Of a DNA stretch of 64,000 bases, positions 39,738 to 50,227 are shown piece after piece. A program made the position numbers and the translations under genes. The notes below the pieces were generated by a model. The model was not told the origin of the DNA. It made no database searches and was given only the letters and a program-made list of their open reading frames with translations. The stretch is from assembly GCF_900112375.1 (NCBI RefSeq), contig NZ_FOLS01000004.1:204542-268541 (forward strand), in the 5' to 3' direction. This DNA comes from Pseudomonas citronellolis (GTDB taxonomy: Bacteria > Pseudomonadota > Gammaproteobacteria > Pseudomonadales > Pseudomonadaceae). Every line of letters begins with the position of its first letter. The first letter of the stretch is position 1.

Positions 39738-40558
39738 CGCCGGTCTGGCACATCGCCCGCAAGGAACTGGCCGACGGCCTGCGCAACCGCTGGCTGCTGG
39801 CGATCAGCCTGCTGTTCGCCCTGCTCGCCGTGGGCATCGCCTGGTTCGGCGCGGCCACCGCCGGGCAGGTGGGCTTCACCTCGATCCCGGCGACCATGGC
39901 CAGCCTCGCCAGCCTGGCCACCATCCTCATGCCGCTGATCGCCCTGCTGCTGGCCTACGACGCCATCGTCGGCGAGGAGGAAGGCGGCACCCTGCTGCTC
40001 CTGCTGGCCTACCCGCTGAGCCGCGGCCAGCTGCTGCTGGGCAAGTTCCTCGGCCACGGGCTGATCCTCGCCCTGGCCACCCTGCTCGGCTTCGCCGCCG
40101 CCGCGCTGTCCATCGCCGTGCTGGTGGCGGACATCCAGCTGTCGCAGCTGCTGTGGGCCTTCGCCCGCTTCATCCTGTCCTCCACCCTGCTCGGCTGGGC
40201 CTTCCTGGCCATGGCCTACGCGCTGAGCAGCCGCGTGAGCGAGAAGTCCACCGCCGCCGGCCTGGCGCTGGGCCTGTGGTTCTTCTTCGTGCTGCTCTTC
40301 GACCTGGCCCTGCTGGCCCTGCTGGTGCTCGGCAAGGGCCGCATCAGCCCCGAACTGCTGCCCTGGCTGCTGTTGCTCAACCCCACCGACATCTACCGCC
40401 TGATCAACCTCTCCGGCCTCGGCCCGGAGATCGACGGCGTGCTGGTCCTGGGCCGCGACCTGCCGGTGCCCGGCGCCGTGCTCTGGCTGGCCCTGGCGGC
40501 CTGGACGCCGGCGGCGCTGGCCCTGGCCTACCGGCTGTTCCGGCGCCGCCCGGCCTGA
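39734..40558 (+). CDS. nosY: NosY, membrane subunit of the NosDFY complex
   Basis: This 274-residue protein of the ABC-2 permease type has six membrane helices and starts [20 protein letters not shown]. The conserved acidic loop [20 protein letters not shown] is typical of NosY. It pairs with NosF ATPase and periplasmic NosD. Its ATG overlaps the nosF stop. Confidence 0.95.
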   Translation: MTPVWHIARKELADGLRNRWLLAISLLFALLAVGIAWFGAATAGQVGFTSIPATMASLASLATILMPLIALLLAYDAIVGEEEGGTLLLLLAYPLSRGQLLLGKFLGHGLILALATLLGFAAAALSIAVLVADIQLSQLLWAFARFILSSTLLGWAFLAMAYALSSRVSEKSTAAGLALGLWFFFVLLFDLALLALLVLGKGRISPELLPWLLLLNPTDIYRLINLSGLGPEIDGVLVLGRDLPVPGAVLWLALAAWTPAALALAYRLFRRRPA

Positions 40559-40581
40559 ACCCCCACTCCAAGGAGCCCCCG

Positions 40582-41094
40582 ATGCCGCTGCCCCGCCTCT
40601 ACCTCGCCGCCGCCCTGTTCAGCCTGCTGCTCGCCGGTTGCGGCGACGGCCGCCAGGACGCCGCCAACCTCGCCCCGGTGCCCTTCCACGACGGCGACGA
40701 ATGCCACGTCTGCGGCATGCTCATCGACGGCTTCCCCGGGCCCAAGGGCGAGGCCGTGAGCGCCGGCAAGGTGCGCAAGTTCTGCTCCACCGCCGAGCTG
40801 CTCGGCTGGTGGCTGCAGCCGGAGAACCGCCACGACGGCCAGCGCCTGTACGTGCACGACATGGCCCGCAGCGACTGGAACCACCCGGACGACCGCCACC
40901 TGATCGACGCCACCAGCGCCTACTACGTGGTGGGCATCCAGCGCCCCGGGGCGATGGGCGCCACCCTCGCCTCCTTCGGCAACCAGGCCGACGCCGAGCG
41001 CCTGGCCAAGGCCGAAGGCGGCCGCGTGCTGCGCTTCAGCGAAATAGACCAGGCCGTGTTGCAGGGCGTGAGCGGCGACCACGCGCACCGCTGA
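40582..41094 (+). CDS. nosL: NosL, copper-binding outer-membrane lipoprotein
   Basis: This 170-residue lipoprotein has lipobox LLAGC (lipidated Cys20). The Cu(I)-binding segment DECHVCGMLI with Cys and Met ligands follows, and then the KFCSTAELLGWW motif. NosL delivers copper to NosD/NosZ. It is the last gene of nosRZDFYL and ends five bases before the convergent GGDEF/EAL gene, marking the right edge of the denitrification island. Confidence 0.95.
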   Translation: MPLPRLYLAAALFSLLLAGCGDGRQDAANLAPVPFHDGDECHVCGMLIDGFPGPKGEAVSAGKVRKFCSTAELLGWWLQPENRHDGQRLYVHDMARSDWNHPDDRHLIDATSAYYVVGIQRPGAMGATLASFGNQADAERLAKAEGGRVLRFSEIDQAVLQGVSGDHAHR

Positions 41095-41099
41095 GCGGC

Positions 41100-43952
41100 C
41101 TAGCGCGGCCGCTGGCCGTGGGCCTCCAGGAAGGCGGTGAAGGCTGCCGGCGCCAGCGGCGGGCTGATCAGGTAGCCCTGGATCTCGTCGCAGCGGTGCT
41201 GGCGCAGGAAGTCCAGCTGCTCCTGGCGCTCCACGCCCTCGGCCACCACCTTCAGCTCCAGGCTGTGGACCATGGCGATGATGGCGCGGGTGATGGCGGC
41301 GTCCTCGCCCTGGGCGGACAGGTCGCGGATGAAAGTCTGGTCGATCTTCACGTAGTCCACCGGGAAGCGCTTGAGGTAGCTGAGCGAGGAATAGCCGGTG
41401 CCGAAGTCGTCGATGGCCAGCTTCACGCCCATCTCGCGCAGTTGGCGGAAGGTGGTGCTGACGCTCTCGACGTTCTCCAGCAGCTGGCTCTCGGTGATCT
41501 CCAGCTCCAGCAGCCGCGGCTCCAGGCCGGTTTCGTCGAGCACGGTGCGCACCAGGCTGACCAGGTTGCCCTGGCGCAGCTGGTGCACCGAGAGGTTCAC
41601 CGACACCCGCAGGTCGGCCAGGCCGCGGGCCTGCCAGGTGCGCCCCTGGTGGCAGGCGCGGCGCAGCACGAACTCGCCGATGGCGCCGATCAGCCCGGTT
41701 TCCTCGGCCAGGGGGATGAAGTCGCCGGGCGGGATCATGCCCTGCACCGGGTGGCGCCAGCGCACCAGGGCCTCGGCGCTGTCCAGGCGGCCGTTGGCCA
41801 GGTTCAGCTTGGGCTGGTAGTGCACCTCCAGCTGGCCGTCCTCGACGGCCTTGCGCAGCTGCACTTCCAGTTGCAGGCGCTCCAGGGTGCAGGCCTGCAG
41901 GTTGTCGGTGAAGAACTGGAAGGTGTTGCCGCCCAGGTGCTTGGCGTGCTGCATGGCCATGTTCGCCTGGCTCATCAGCGCGGAAATCTCCCGGGCGTTC
42001 TCCGGCAGCAGGCTGATGCCCAGGGAGGCGCTGAGCATCAGCTCCTCGCCGGCAACGCTCATCGGCATGCGCAGGCGCGTCAGCAGGCGGCTGGACAGGC
42101 GCGCCAGGGCCGAGAGGCTGGAATAGGAATCCACCAGCACGGCGAACTCGTCGGCCGACAGCCGGGCGATGGTGTCCGCCTCCGGCACCGCCTGGGTCAG
42201 GCGCCGGGCGATCTGCCGCAGCAACTGGTCGCCGACCTCGTGGCCGAGGCTGTCGTTGAGCAGCTTGAAGCGGTCCAGGTCGATCAGCAGCAGGGCCAGG
42301 CTGCGCCCGCTGTGCCGCGCGCGCTGGCCGGCGTCGTGCAGGCGCTGCTTGAACAGGCCGCGGTTGGCCAGGCCGGTGAGCTCGTCGTAGTGCGACAGGT
42401 AGCGCAGGCGCTCCTCGGCGTCGCGGCGCGCGGTGAGGTCGGCGAAGAAGCCCACCACGTGGGACAGCTGGCCGCGGTTGTCGCGCACCATGTTCAGTTG
42501 CAGCCATTGCGGGTAGGGCTCGCCGTTCTTGCGCGTCTCCAGCAGCTCGCCCTGCCAGCTGCCGGCGCGCTCCAGCTCCTCGCGGATCAGCAGGTACTGG
42601 CGGCGCGTCTCGGGGTTGCCGGAAAGGCTGGTGGCGACCTGGCCGATCACCTCTTCCGGGCGGTGCCCGGTGACGCGGCTGAAGGCCTGGTTGACCGCCA
42701 GCAGGCGGTAGTCGGCGTCGAGGATGACGATACCCTCGCTGGCCGCCTCGAACACCGTGGCGGCCAGGCGCTGTTCCTCCTCGCGGCGCTTGCGCGCGCT
42801 GACGTCGCAGCGGGTGCCGACCATCCGCGTGACCTTGCCGCGGGCGTCGCGGGCCATCACCCGGCCGCGGTCCTCCACCCACACCCAGTGGCCGTCGGCG
42901 TGGCGCACGCGGTATTCGACGCGGTAGCCGTCGGTGCGCCCGCGCAGGTGGTCGGCCAGGGCCCGGCGCAGCAGCGGCACGTCGTCCGGGTGCAGCAGCG
43001 GGCGCAGGTCGGCGCGCATGCTGCGCACCGCGTCCTGGTCGAGGCCGAAGATTTCCCGCAGGCGCGAGTGGTGCACCTCGTCGGTGCGCAGGTTCCAGTC
43101 CCACAGCCCCAGCTCGCTGGCCTCCAGGGCCATGGCCAGGCGCGCCTGGCTGTTGCTCAGCTCGACGCTGCCGGCCTCGACCCGCACCTGCAGCTGGTCG
43201 CGCGCCTCGCGCAGGGCGCGTTCGGCGCTGCGGCGCTGCTCAACCTCGCGGCCCAGGTCCTGGTTGAGGGCTTCCGCGCGCCCCTTGGCCTGCTCCAGGT
43301 GGTCTACCAGCGCAAGGGTCTGGAAGCGCCGCAACAGGCTGCCCTGGACCAGCCGGTTGACCTGCCAGGCCACCACCAGCAGGGCCGATAGCAGGATCGA
43401 GCCGAGCAGCCCCCAGCCCTGCTGCAGGTCGCTGCCCTTGAGCAGCAGGTAGCCGATGGACGGCAGCAGGCAGGGCAAGGCGAAGGTCAGGAAGGCTGGC
43501 AGGCTCACCGCGTAGGCGACGCTGGCGGAAAGAATGGCCGCGGCGATCAGGCCGAACACCAGGGCCTGCTGCAGGAAGGCGTCGGGCGGCACCAGGGCGA
43601 TGGCGGCGAAGGCCAGGGTCAGCCCCGAGGCGCCGGCGCCGAAGAGGAACGCCCGCTGCCAGTGCGCTTCGGCCTGGCGCTGCGGCTCGGCATTGTGGAA
43701 GGCGGCGACCTGGATCAGCCGCATCACCGCCAGCAGCACCAGCCACACCAGCCAGCCGGACAGCAGCAGGCCGTCCTGGCTGTGCCAGAGCAGGCCGGCG
43801 CAGGCCAGGCCGTTGAGCAGCATGAGCAGGGTCGGCACCCGCGAGCCCTGGTAGAGCAGGCGGGTGCGCTCGATGGCCAGTTCGTGGGCGTATTGCTGGC
43901 GGATCTCGGCCTGGCTGAAAGGCGCGGCCGAGGTATCCAGGTATGCGGTCAT
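41100..43952 (-). CDS. Membrane-bound PAS-GGDEF-EAL cyclic-di-GMP protein
   Basis: This 950-residue protein has five or six N-terminal membrane helices (about 38-205) and a coiled coil (215-270). Two PAS/PAC domains follow (about 275-395 and 400-520), then GGDEF (525-690) and EAL (700-945). The GGDEF signature is degenerate (RLSADEF), so cyclase activity is unlikely. The EAL domain keeps AEALVRWRHP, VNLSVHQL, AIDDFGTGYSSLSYLKRFP and KIDQTFI, as in active c-di-GMP phosphodiesterases. The GGDEF part may bind GTP as a regulator. It is a single gene, divergent from uvrD. Confidence 0.93.
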   Translation of the reverse strand: MTAYLDTSAAPFSQAEIRQQYAHELAIERTRLLYQGSRVPTLLMLLNGLACAGLLWHSQDGLLLSGWLVWLVLLAVMRLIQVAAFHNAEPQRQAEAHWQRAFLFGAGASGLTLAFAAIALVPPDAFLQQALVFGLIAAAILSASVAYAVSLPAFLTFALPCLLPSIGYLLLKGSDLQQGWGLLGSILLSALLVVAWQVNRLVQGSLLRRFQTLALVDHLEQAKGRAEALNQDLGREVEQRRSAERALREARDQLQVRVEAGSVELSNSQARLAMALEASELGLWDWNLRTDEVHHSRLREIFGLDQDAVRSMRADLRPLLHPDDVPLLRRALADHLRGRTDGYRVEYRVRHADGHWVWVEDRGRVMARDARGKVTRMVGTRCDVSARKRREEEQRLAATVFEAASEGIVILDADYRLLAVNQAFSRVTGHRPEEVIGQVATSLSGNPETRRQYLLIREELERAGSWQGELLETRKNGEPYPQWLQLNMVRDNRGQLSHVVGFFADLTARRDAEERLRYLSHYDELTGLANRGLFKQRLHDAGQRARHSGRSLALLLIDLDRFKLLNDSLGHEVGDQLLRQIARRLTQAVPEADTIARLSADEFAVLVDSYSSLSALARLSSRLLTRLRMPMSVAGEELMLSASLGISLLPENAREISALMSQANMAMQHAKHLGGNTFQFFTDNLQACTLERLQLEVQLRKAVEDGQLEVHYQPKLNLANGRLDSAEALVRWRHPVQGMIPPGDFIPLAEETGLIGAIGEFVLRRACHQGRTWQARGLADLRVSVNLSVHQLRQGNLVSLVRTVLDETGLEPRLLELEITESQLLENVESVSTTFRQLREMGVKLAIDDFGTGYSSLSYLKRFPVDYVKIDQTFIRDLSAQGEDAAITRAIIAMVHSLELKVVAEGVERQEQLDFLRQHRCDEIQGYLISPPLAPAAFTAFLEAHGQRPR

Positions 43953-44131
43953 AGGCGGCTTTTTCTTGTAGTGGTCGGCCTTGGCGTGGCCCGAGCATAA
44001 CCGAGGCGGCAGGGTCGCCCAAGCTCGGGAAAGCGGCAATATGCCAGCAAATCGCTGAACTTTCGTCGGGCAGGTGCCGGACGGCGCTTTGGTTTGCCGG
44101 GCTTTCCCCGCCGTCGGTAGAATGCCGCCCC

Positions 44132-46312
<2,181 letters not shown>

Positions 46313-46325
46313 GCCTCCAGCGCTC

Positions 46326-48218
46326 TCAGCGTTTGGGGCAGAGCGTCGACTGCATGTCCGCCAGGCTGTAGCCCTCCTGTTGCGGCAACAGGAACTTGTC
46401 GACCAGTAGCGGCCGGCCGATGCGCCCGGCGAAGCGCGCCCCGCCCTTGCCGTCGCTGCCGACGTAGGTCGGGTTGGCCAGCGGCGCGGCGCTGCCGGGC
46501 CGGTGGAGCAACTGCTCGCTGTGCATCACCGCCTTGCCGTTGAGGTACAGGGTAAAGCGGCTGGCGCCCGGGCCCGGGAAGGGGAATCCGGAGGACGGGT
46601 TGATGGTGAAGCTGGCCACCAGCGTGTTGCACGAGCGCTCCAGCGCCAGCGGCTCGCTGTCGACCTGCACCTCGCCATGGCGCATGTGCAGGCGCCCCCT
46701 CTCCAGCCACAGACGCCACACGCCGTCCTGCTCGACCAGCACCTGGCGCTTGTCGCCCGGCGCCTTGCCCAGCCCCAGGCCCAGCGAATAGGAGTCGAAC
46801 ACCGGCGCGCGCTGGAAGTCGCGGCCGCTCAGGTAACCCGCGCTGGCCGCGGTCGGCGGGTGCCAGTCCAGCGGCACCGGACGCACGCGTCGTTCCCAGT
46901 CGCGGATGCGCGCCGAGGCCTGCTCTGCGGTGAACGCCGGCATGCCGCTCTGGACCAGCGGCCCCTGGCCAACCGGCCCGCTGACCGGGGCATTCAGCAC
47001 CTTGCCGTAGATGTCGCGGTAGAACAGGCCCTGGCCGGGAACGTGGCCGGCGTAGATCATGCCGAACTGCATCAGGTCGGCGCCCCAGTACAGGTCCTTG
47101 AACGGCGGCAAGGGACGTTCCTTGGCCAGCGGCGCCGAGAGGTCGCGGCCGGTGAGGCCGGCGACCGGGTGGCCGCCGGCCATGCCCAGCAGGGTCGGGT
47201 AGATGTCGGTGATGTGGGTCACCGAGTCGATGTCCCGGTCGTTGTGATGGCCCGGCCAGAAGATCATCAACGGCGTGCGCACGCCGCCTTCGAGGTAGGT
47301 CGCCTTGGTCCCGGAGAGCGGGTAGTTGCTGTCCCGGTTATGGTTGGGGCTGCCGTTGTCGCTGCTGAACACCACGATGGTGCGCTCGGCCTGGCCGCTT
47401 TCCCGCAGCGCGTCGAGCACCCGTCCGACGTTGTGGTCGAGCTGTTCGAGCAGGGCCAGATAATTGCCCTCGGGAGTGTCCGGCCAGCGCTGGCGGAAGC
47501 TCTCGGACGGCTGGATCGGCGTATGCGGGGCCAACAGCCACAAGTTGATGAACCAGGGCTTCTGTTCCGTGGCGCCGGCGCGGATCAGCTGCACCGCGCG
47601 GTCGGTGAGCAGATCGTCGAGGTGCCCCTGGACCTGCCGCGGCGCCTCGTCGTTCTGCTGCAGCCAGGGGTTGATGTAGGTCGGCCGACGCGCCACCAGG
47701 CGGCCCTGGGCATCGGGCCCCTGCAGCACGAAGTGGTTGAGCATTCCGTACCAGTCGTCGAAGCCCTGGTGGTTGGGACGGATCTGCGGGTATTCGAGCG
47801 CCTCGCCCAGGTGCCACTTGCCCAGGTGGTGGGTGCTGTAGCCCAGCCGCGCCAATGCCTTGGGCAGCGTCACCAGATCCGGCGACAGGCCCAGGCCGTC
47901 GGGCTCGAAGCCGATGCTCACCGGGGCCCGGCCGGTGATCAACGCGGCCCGGCTCACCGAACAGGTGCTGTCGGTGTAGTGCTGGCGGAAGCGGATCGAC
48001 TGGCGGCTGAGCTGGTCGATGGTGGGCGTGCGGGCCTTGCCGTCGCCCCAGGAGCCAATGTCGTTCACCCCCAGGTCATCGGAGAGGATGAACAGGATGT
48101 TGGGCCGCTGCGACAATTCGGCAGCATTGCCCTGCAACGAACCGAACAGCAGAATGGAGCCCACCAGCAGGACCCGGGCCAGCAGCGCCGGAGCCGACTG
48201 CCGAAGATGACGGAACAT
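46326..48218 (-). CDS. Type I sulfatase (arylsulfatase family) with atypical active-site motif
   Basis: This 630-residue protein has an N-terminal signal or anchor (about 10-33) and an alkaline-phosphatase-like sulfatase domain (38-410). Visible metal-site residues are Asp47-Asp48 in ILSDDLG and SSDNGSPNH further on; HHLGKWHLG is also conserved. The formylglycine site is Cys86 in CSVSRAALITGR, where Val replaces the usual Pro of C-x-P-S-R. The C-terminal 200 residues look like a beta-sandwich (LamG-like). It may desulfate an external or self-made glycan. It is convergent with uvrD and divergent from a 2OG oxygenase gene with only 18 bp between. Confidence 0.87.
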   Translation of the reverse strand: MFRHLRQSAPALLARVLLVGSILLFGSLQGNAAELSQRPNILFILSDDLGVNDIGSWGDGKARTPTIDQLSRQSIRFRQHYTDSTCSVSRAALITGRAPVSIGFEPDGLGLSPDLVTLPKALARLGYSTHHLGKWHLGEALEYPQIRPNHQGFDDWYGMLNHFVLQGPDAQGRLVARRPTYINPWLQQNDEAPRQVQGHLDDLLTDRAVQLIRAGATEQKPWFINLWLLAPHTPIQPSESFRQRWPDTPEGNYLALLEQLDHNVGRVLDALRESGQAERTIVVFSSDNGSPNHNRDSNYPLSGTKATYLEGGVRTPLMIFWPGHHNDRDIDSVTHITDIYPTLLGMAGGHPVAGLTGRDLSAPLAKERPLPPFKDLYWGADLMQFGMIYAGHVPGQGLFYRDIYGKVLNAPVSGPVGQGPLVQSGMPAFTAEQASARIRDWERRVRPVPLDWHPPTAASAGYLSGRDFQRAPVFDSYSLGLGLGKAPGDKRQVLVEQDGVWRLWLERGRLHMRHGEVQVDSEPLALERSCNTLVASFTINPSSGFPFPGPGASRFTLYLNGKAVMHSEQLLHRPGSAAPLANPTYVGSDGKGGARFAGRIGRPLLVDKFLLPQQEGYSLADMQSTLCPKR

Positions 48219-48236
48219 GAGCAGGATTCCTGAACA

Positions 48237-49034
48237 ATGATAAAGAGTCTCTTCCGAACGCACGGGGAGCCGAAAAGCACTCCCTGCGAGAACGGCCTTC
48301 TACTGGACTATGCCGGCCTGGAACAACGGGTCGCCGAGCAGGCGCCACGCTACCAGTCCAACAGTCCCTTTGCGCACATCGTCATCGACGACTTTCTCCC
48401 GGCCTCCACCATTTCCCGCCTTCTCGCCGAATACCCCGCCGACCAGCAGAGCCCGATCTGGAACGACGCCTCGCACCGTGACAAGAGCAGTGGCGAATAC
48501 GTCCAGCAACTCAAGCGCAACGTCCGTGACGTGCTGCGCATGCCCCCCACCTACCGCCAACTGTTCTGGGAACTGAACTCCCAGCCCTTCCTCGCCTACC
48601 TGGCGCAGCTCACCGGCATCGGCAACCTGATTCCCGACCCCAACCTGCGCGGCGCCGGCATCCACCAGATCGCCCGCGGCGGCTTCCTCAAGGTGCACAC
48701 CGACTTCTGCACCCACCGCGACTTCGGCCTCGACCGGCGCCTGAACGTGCTCATCTACCTCAACGACGACTGGCAGGCGGCCTACGGCGGCGAGCTGGAG
48801 CTCTGGGACGCGCAGATGCAGGGGCCGCCGACCCGCGTCCTGCCGATCCTCAACCGCTGCGTGGTGTTCAGCACCACCGATACCTCCCTGCACGGCCACC
48901 CCCGCCCCCTCACCTGCCCCGAGGGCGTCTACCGCCGTTCCCTGGCCCTGTACTACTACACCAACGGCCGGCCGGAAGGCGAAGCCACGCCAGGCTTCGC
49001 CACCCACTGGCGCGACACCCCGGACGGCTACTGA
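48237..49034 (+). CDS. 2OG-Fe(II) oxygenase (prolyl 4-hydroxylase-like)
   Basis: This 265-residue protein has a double-stranded beta-helix oxygenase core: His154 and Asp156 in KVHTDFCTH, a distal His (219 or 221) in SLHGHPRPL, and Arg234 in YRRSLALYYY for 2-oxoglutarate. The segment GGFLKVHTD plus RRLNVLIYLNDDWQ is typical of the subgroup often found in glycan and sulfotransferase loci. It probably hydroxylates a glycan, lipid or peptide residue. Its 3' end overlaps the convergent acyltransferase gene by seven bases. Confidence 0.87.
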   Translation: MIKSLFRTHGEPKSTPCENGLLLDYAGLEQRVAEQAPRYQSNSPFAHIVIDDFLPASTISRLLAEYPADQQSPIWNDASHRDKSSGEYVQQLKRNVRDVLRMPPTYRQLFWELNSQPFLAYLAQLTGIGNLIPDPNLRGAGIHQIARGGFLKVHTDFCTHRDFGLDRRLNVLIYLNDDWQAAYGGELELWDAQMQGPPTRVLPILNRCVVFSTTDTSLHGHPRPLTCPEGVYRRSLALYYYTNGRPEGEATPGFATHWRDTPDGY

Positions 49035-50158
49035 AGCAACGCGCCGGCGCTGCCTCGCGCTTCCGCCGGGGCAGCGCCGGCGTAGCGCCGCTTCAGGCGC
49101 AGGAACGGCCGCTCCAGCAGGTAGAACGACAGGCTGGCCAGCAGCAGTGTCAGCAGCGAACCCGGGCCCAGGATGGTCCAGGGCGAAGCGCCGCCGTCGC
49201 GCATGAACACGTAGATCGGGAAGTGCCACAGGTAGAGCCCGTAGGAAATCCGACCCAGCCAGGTCAGGCCAGGCAGGCTGAGCAGGCGCTCGACCCAGCC
49301 GCCGCGATTGCAGAGCACGTTGAGCAGCAGGCACGCCGCGCTGAGCTCGACCCCGGCCAGCATCCAGTAGTACAGGCGCATGTCCACCCAGTAATGCGCC
49401 CGGCTGGCGACCCCCGCCAGGTACAGCACCGCCACTACCGCCAGCACGCCGAGCAGGCGCCCGGCCCAGGGCCGGCGTAACGCCTGCAGCAGCCCGAAGC
49501 CCTCGGCCAGGCCCAGGGCACAGCCGACCATCAGCGCATCCAGGCGGGTGTCCAGGCCGTTGTACAGGCGATCCGCCTCCGCGCCCTGCCAGGCCAGCAG
49601 CACACGCCAGCCCCAGGACGCCAACGCCAGGCCCAAGGCCACCAGCACCAGCCGGCGCGCGCCGCCGAGGTAGCGCAGCAGCCCCAGCAGAAGCAGCGGC
49701 CAGAACAGATAGAACTGCTCCTCCATCGCCAGCGACCAGGTATGCCCCAGGCCCTCCACCGGGTTCAGCGAGAAGGCCCGCGCCCAGTTGCTGGTGTAGC
49801 TGGCCGCCAGCGCCACGCTTTGCAGGTAGCGTTCGAGCACCTTGCCATCGAAACGCCACAGGCAGTAGCCGAGGAACACCAGCAGCAACAGGCTGAACGC
49901 CGGCAACAGGCGCAGGCAGCGGCGCAGGTAGAAGCGGCGCAGGCTGATGCCGCCGCTGTCGCGGTACTCCTCGACCAGCAGCAGGCTGATCAGGAAACCA
50001 CTCAGCACGAAGAACAGGTCCACCCCGATCATCCCGCCGGTCAGGGCGGCGGGCCAGGCGTGGAACACCATCACCGTCAGCACGGCGCAACCCCGCAGCC
50101 CGTCCAGGCCCGGCATGTGGGCCGGGCGCGGGGCTGTGTGGCGATCAGTGATATTCAT
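49028..50158 (-). CDS. Acyltransferase 3 (OafA/YrhL-type) membrane protein
   Basis: This 376-residue inner-membrane protein has about ten helices. The acyltransferase 3 hallmarks are GLDGLRGCAVLTVMVFHAW near the start, with the catalytic His, then DLFFVLSGFLISLLL and RRFYLRRCLRLLPAF. Such proteins O-acetylate or otherwise acylate surface glycans. It is the last gene of a seven-gene minus-strand run and a paralogue of the gene at 53596-54771. No SGNH domain is fused. Confidence 0.93.
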   Translation of the reverse strand: MNITDRHTAPRPAHMPGLDGLRGCAVLTVMVFHAWPAALTGGMIGVDLFFVLSGFLISLLLVEEYRDSGGISLRRFYLRRCLRLLPAFSLLLLVFLGYCLWRFDGKVLERYLQSVALAASYTSNWARAFSLNPVEGLGHTWSLAMEEQFYLFWPLLLLGLLRYLGGARRLVLVALGLALASWGWRVLLAWQGAEADRLYNGLDTRLDALMVGCALGLAEGFGLLQALRRPWAGRLLGVLAVVAVLYLAGVASRAHYWVDMRLYYWMLAGVELSAACLLLNVLCNRGGWVERLLSLPGLTWLGRISYGLYLWHFPIYVFMRDGGASPWTILGPGSLLTLLLASLSFYLLERPFLRLKRRYAGAAPAEARGSAGALLQ

Positions 50159-50227
50159 CGGCGCAGAACCCGCGCCGGCCCAAGGCCGGCAATCCAGCGC
50201 CCCGTACCTGCCGCAGGCAGGGAAACA

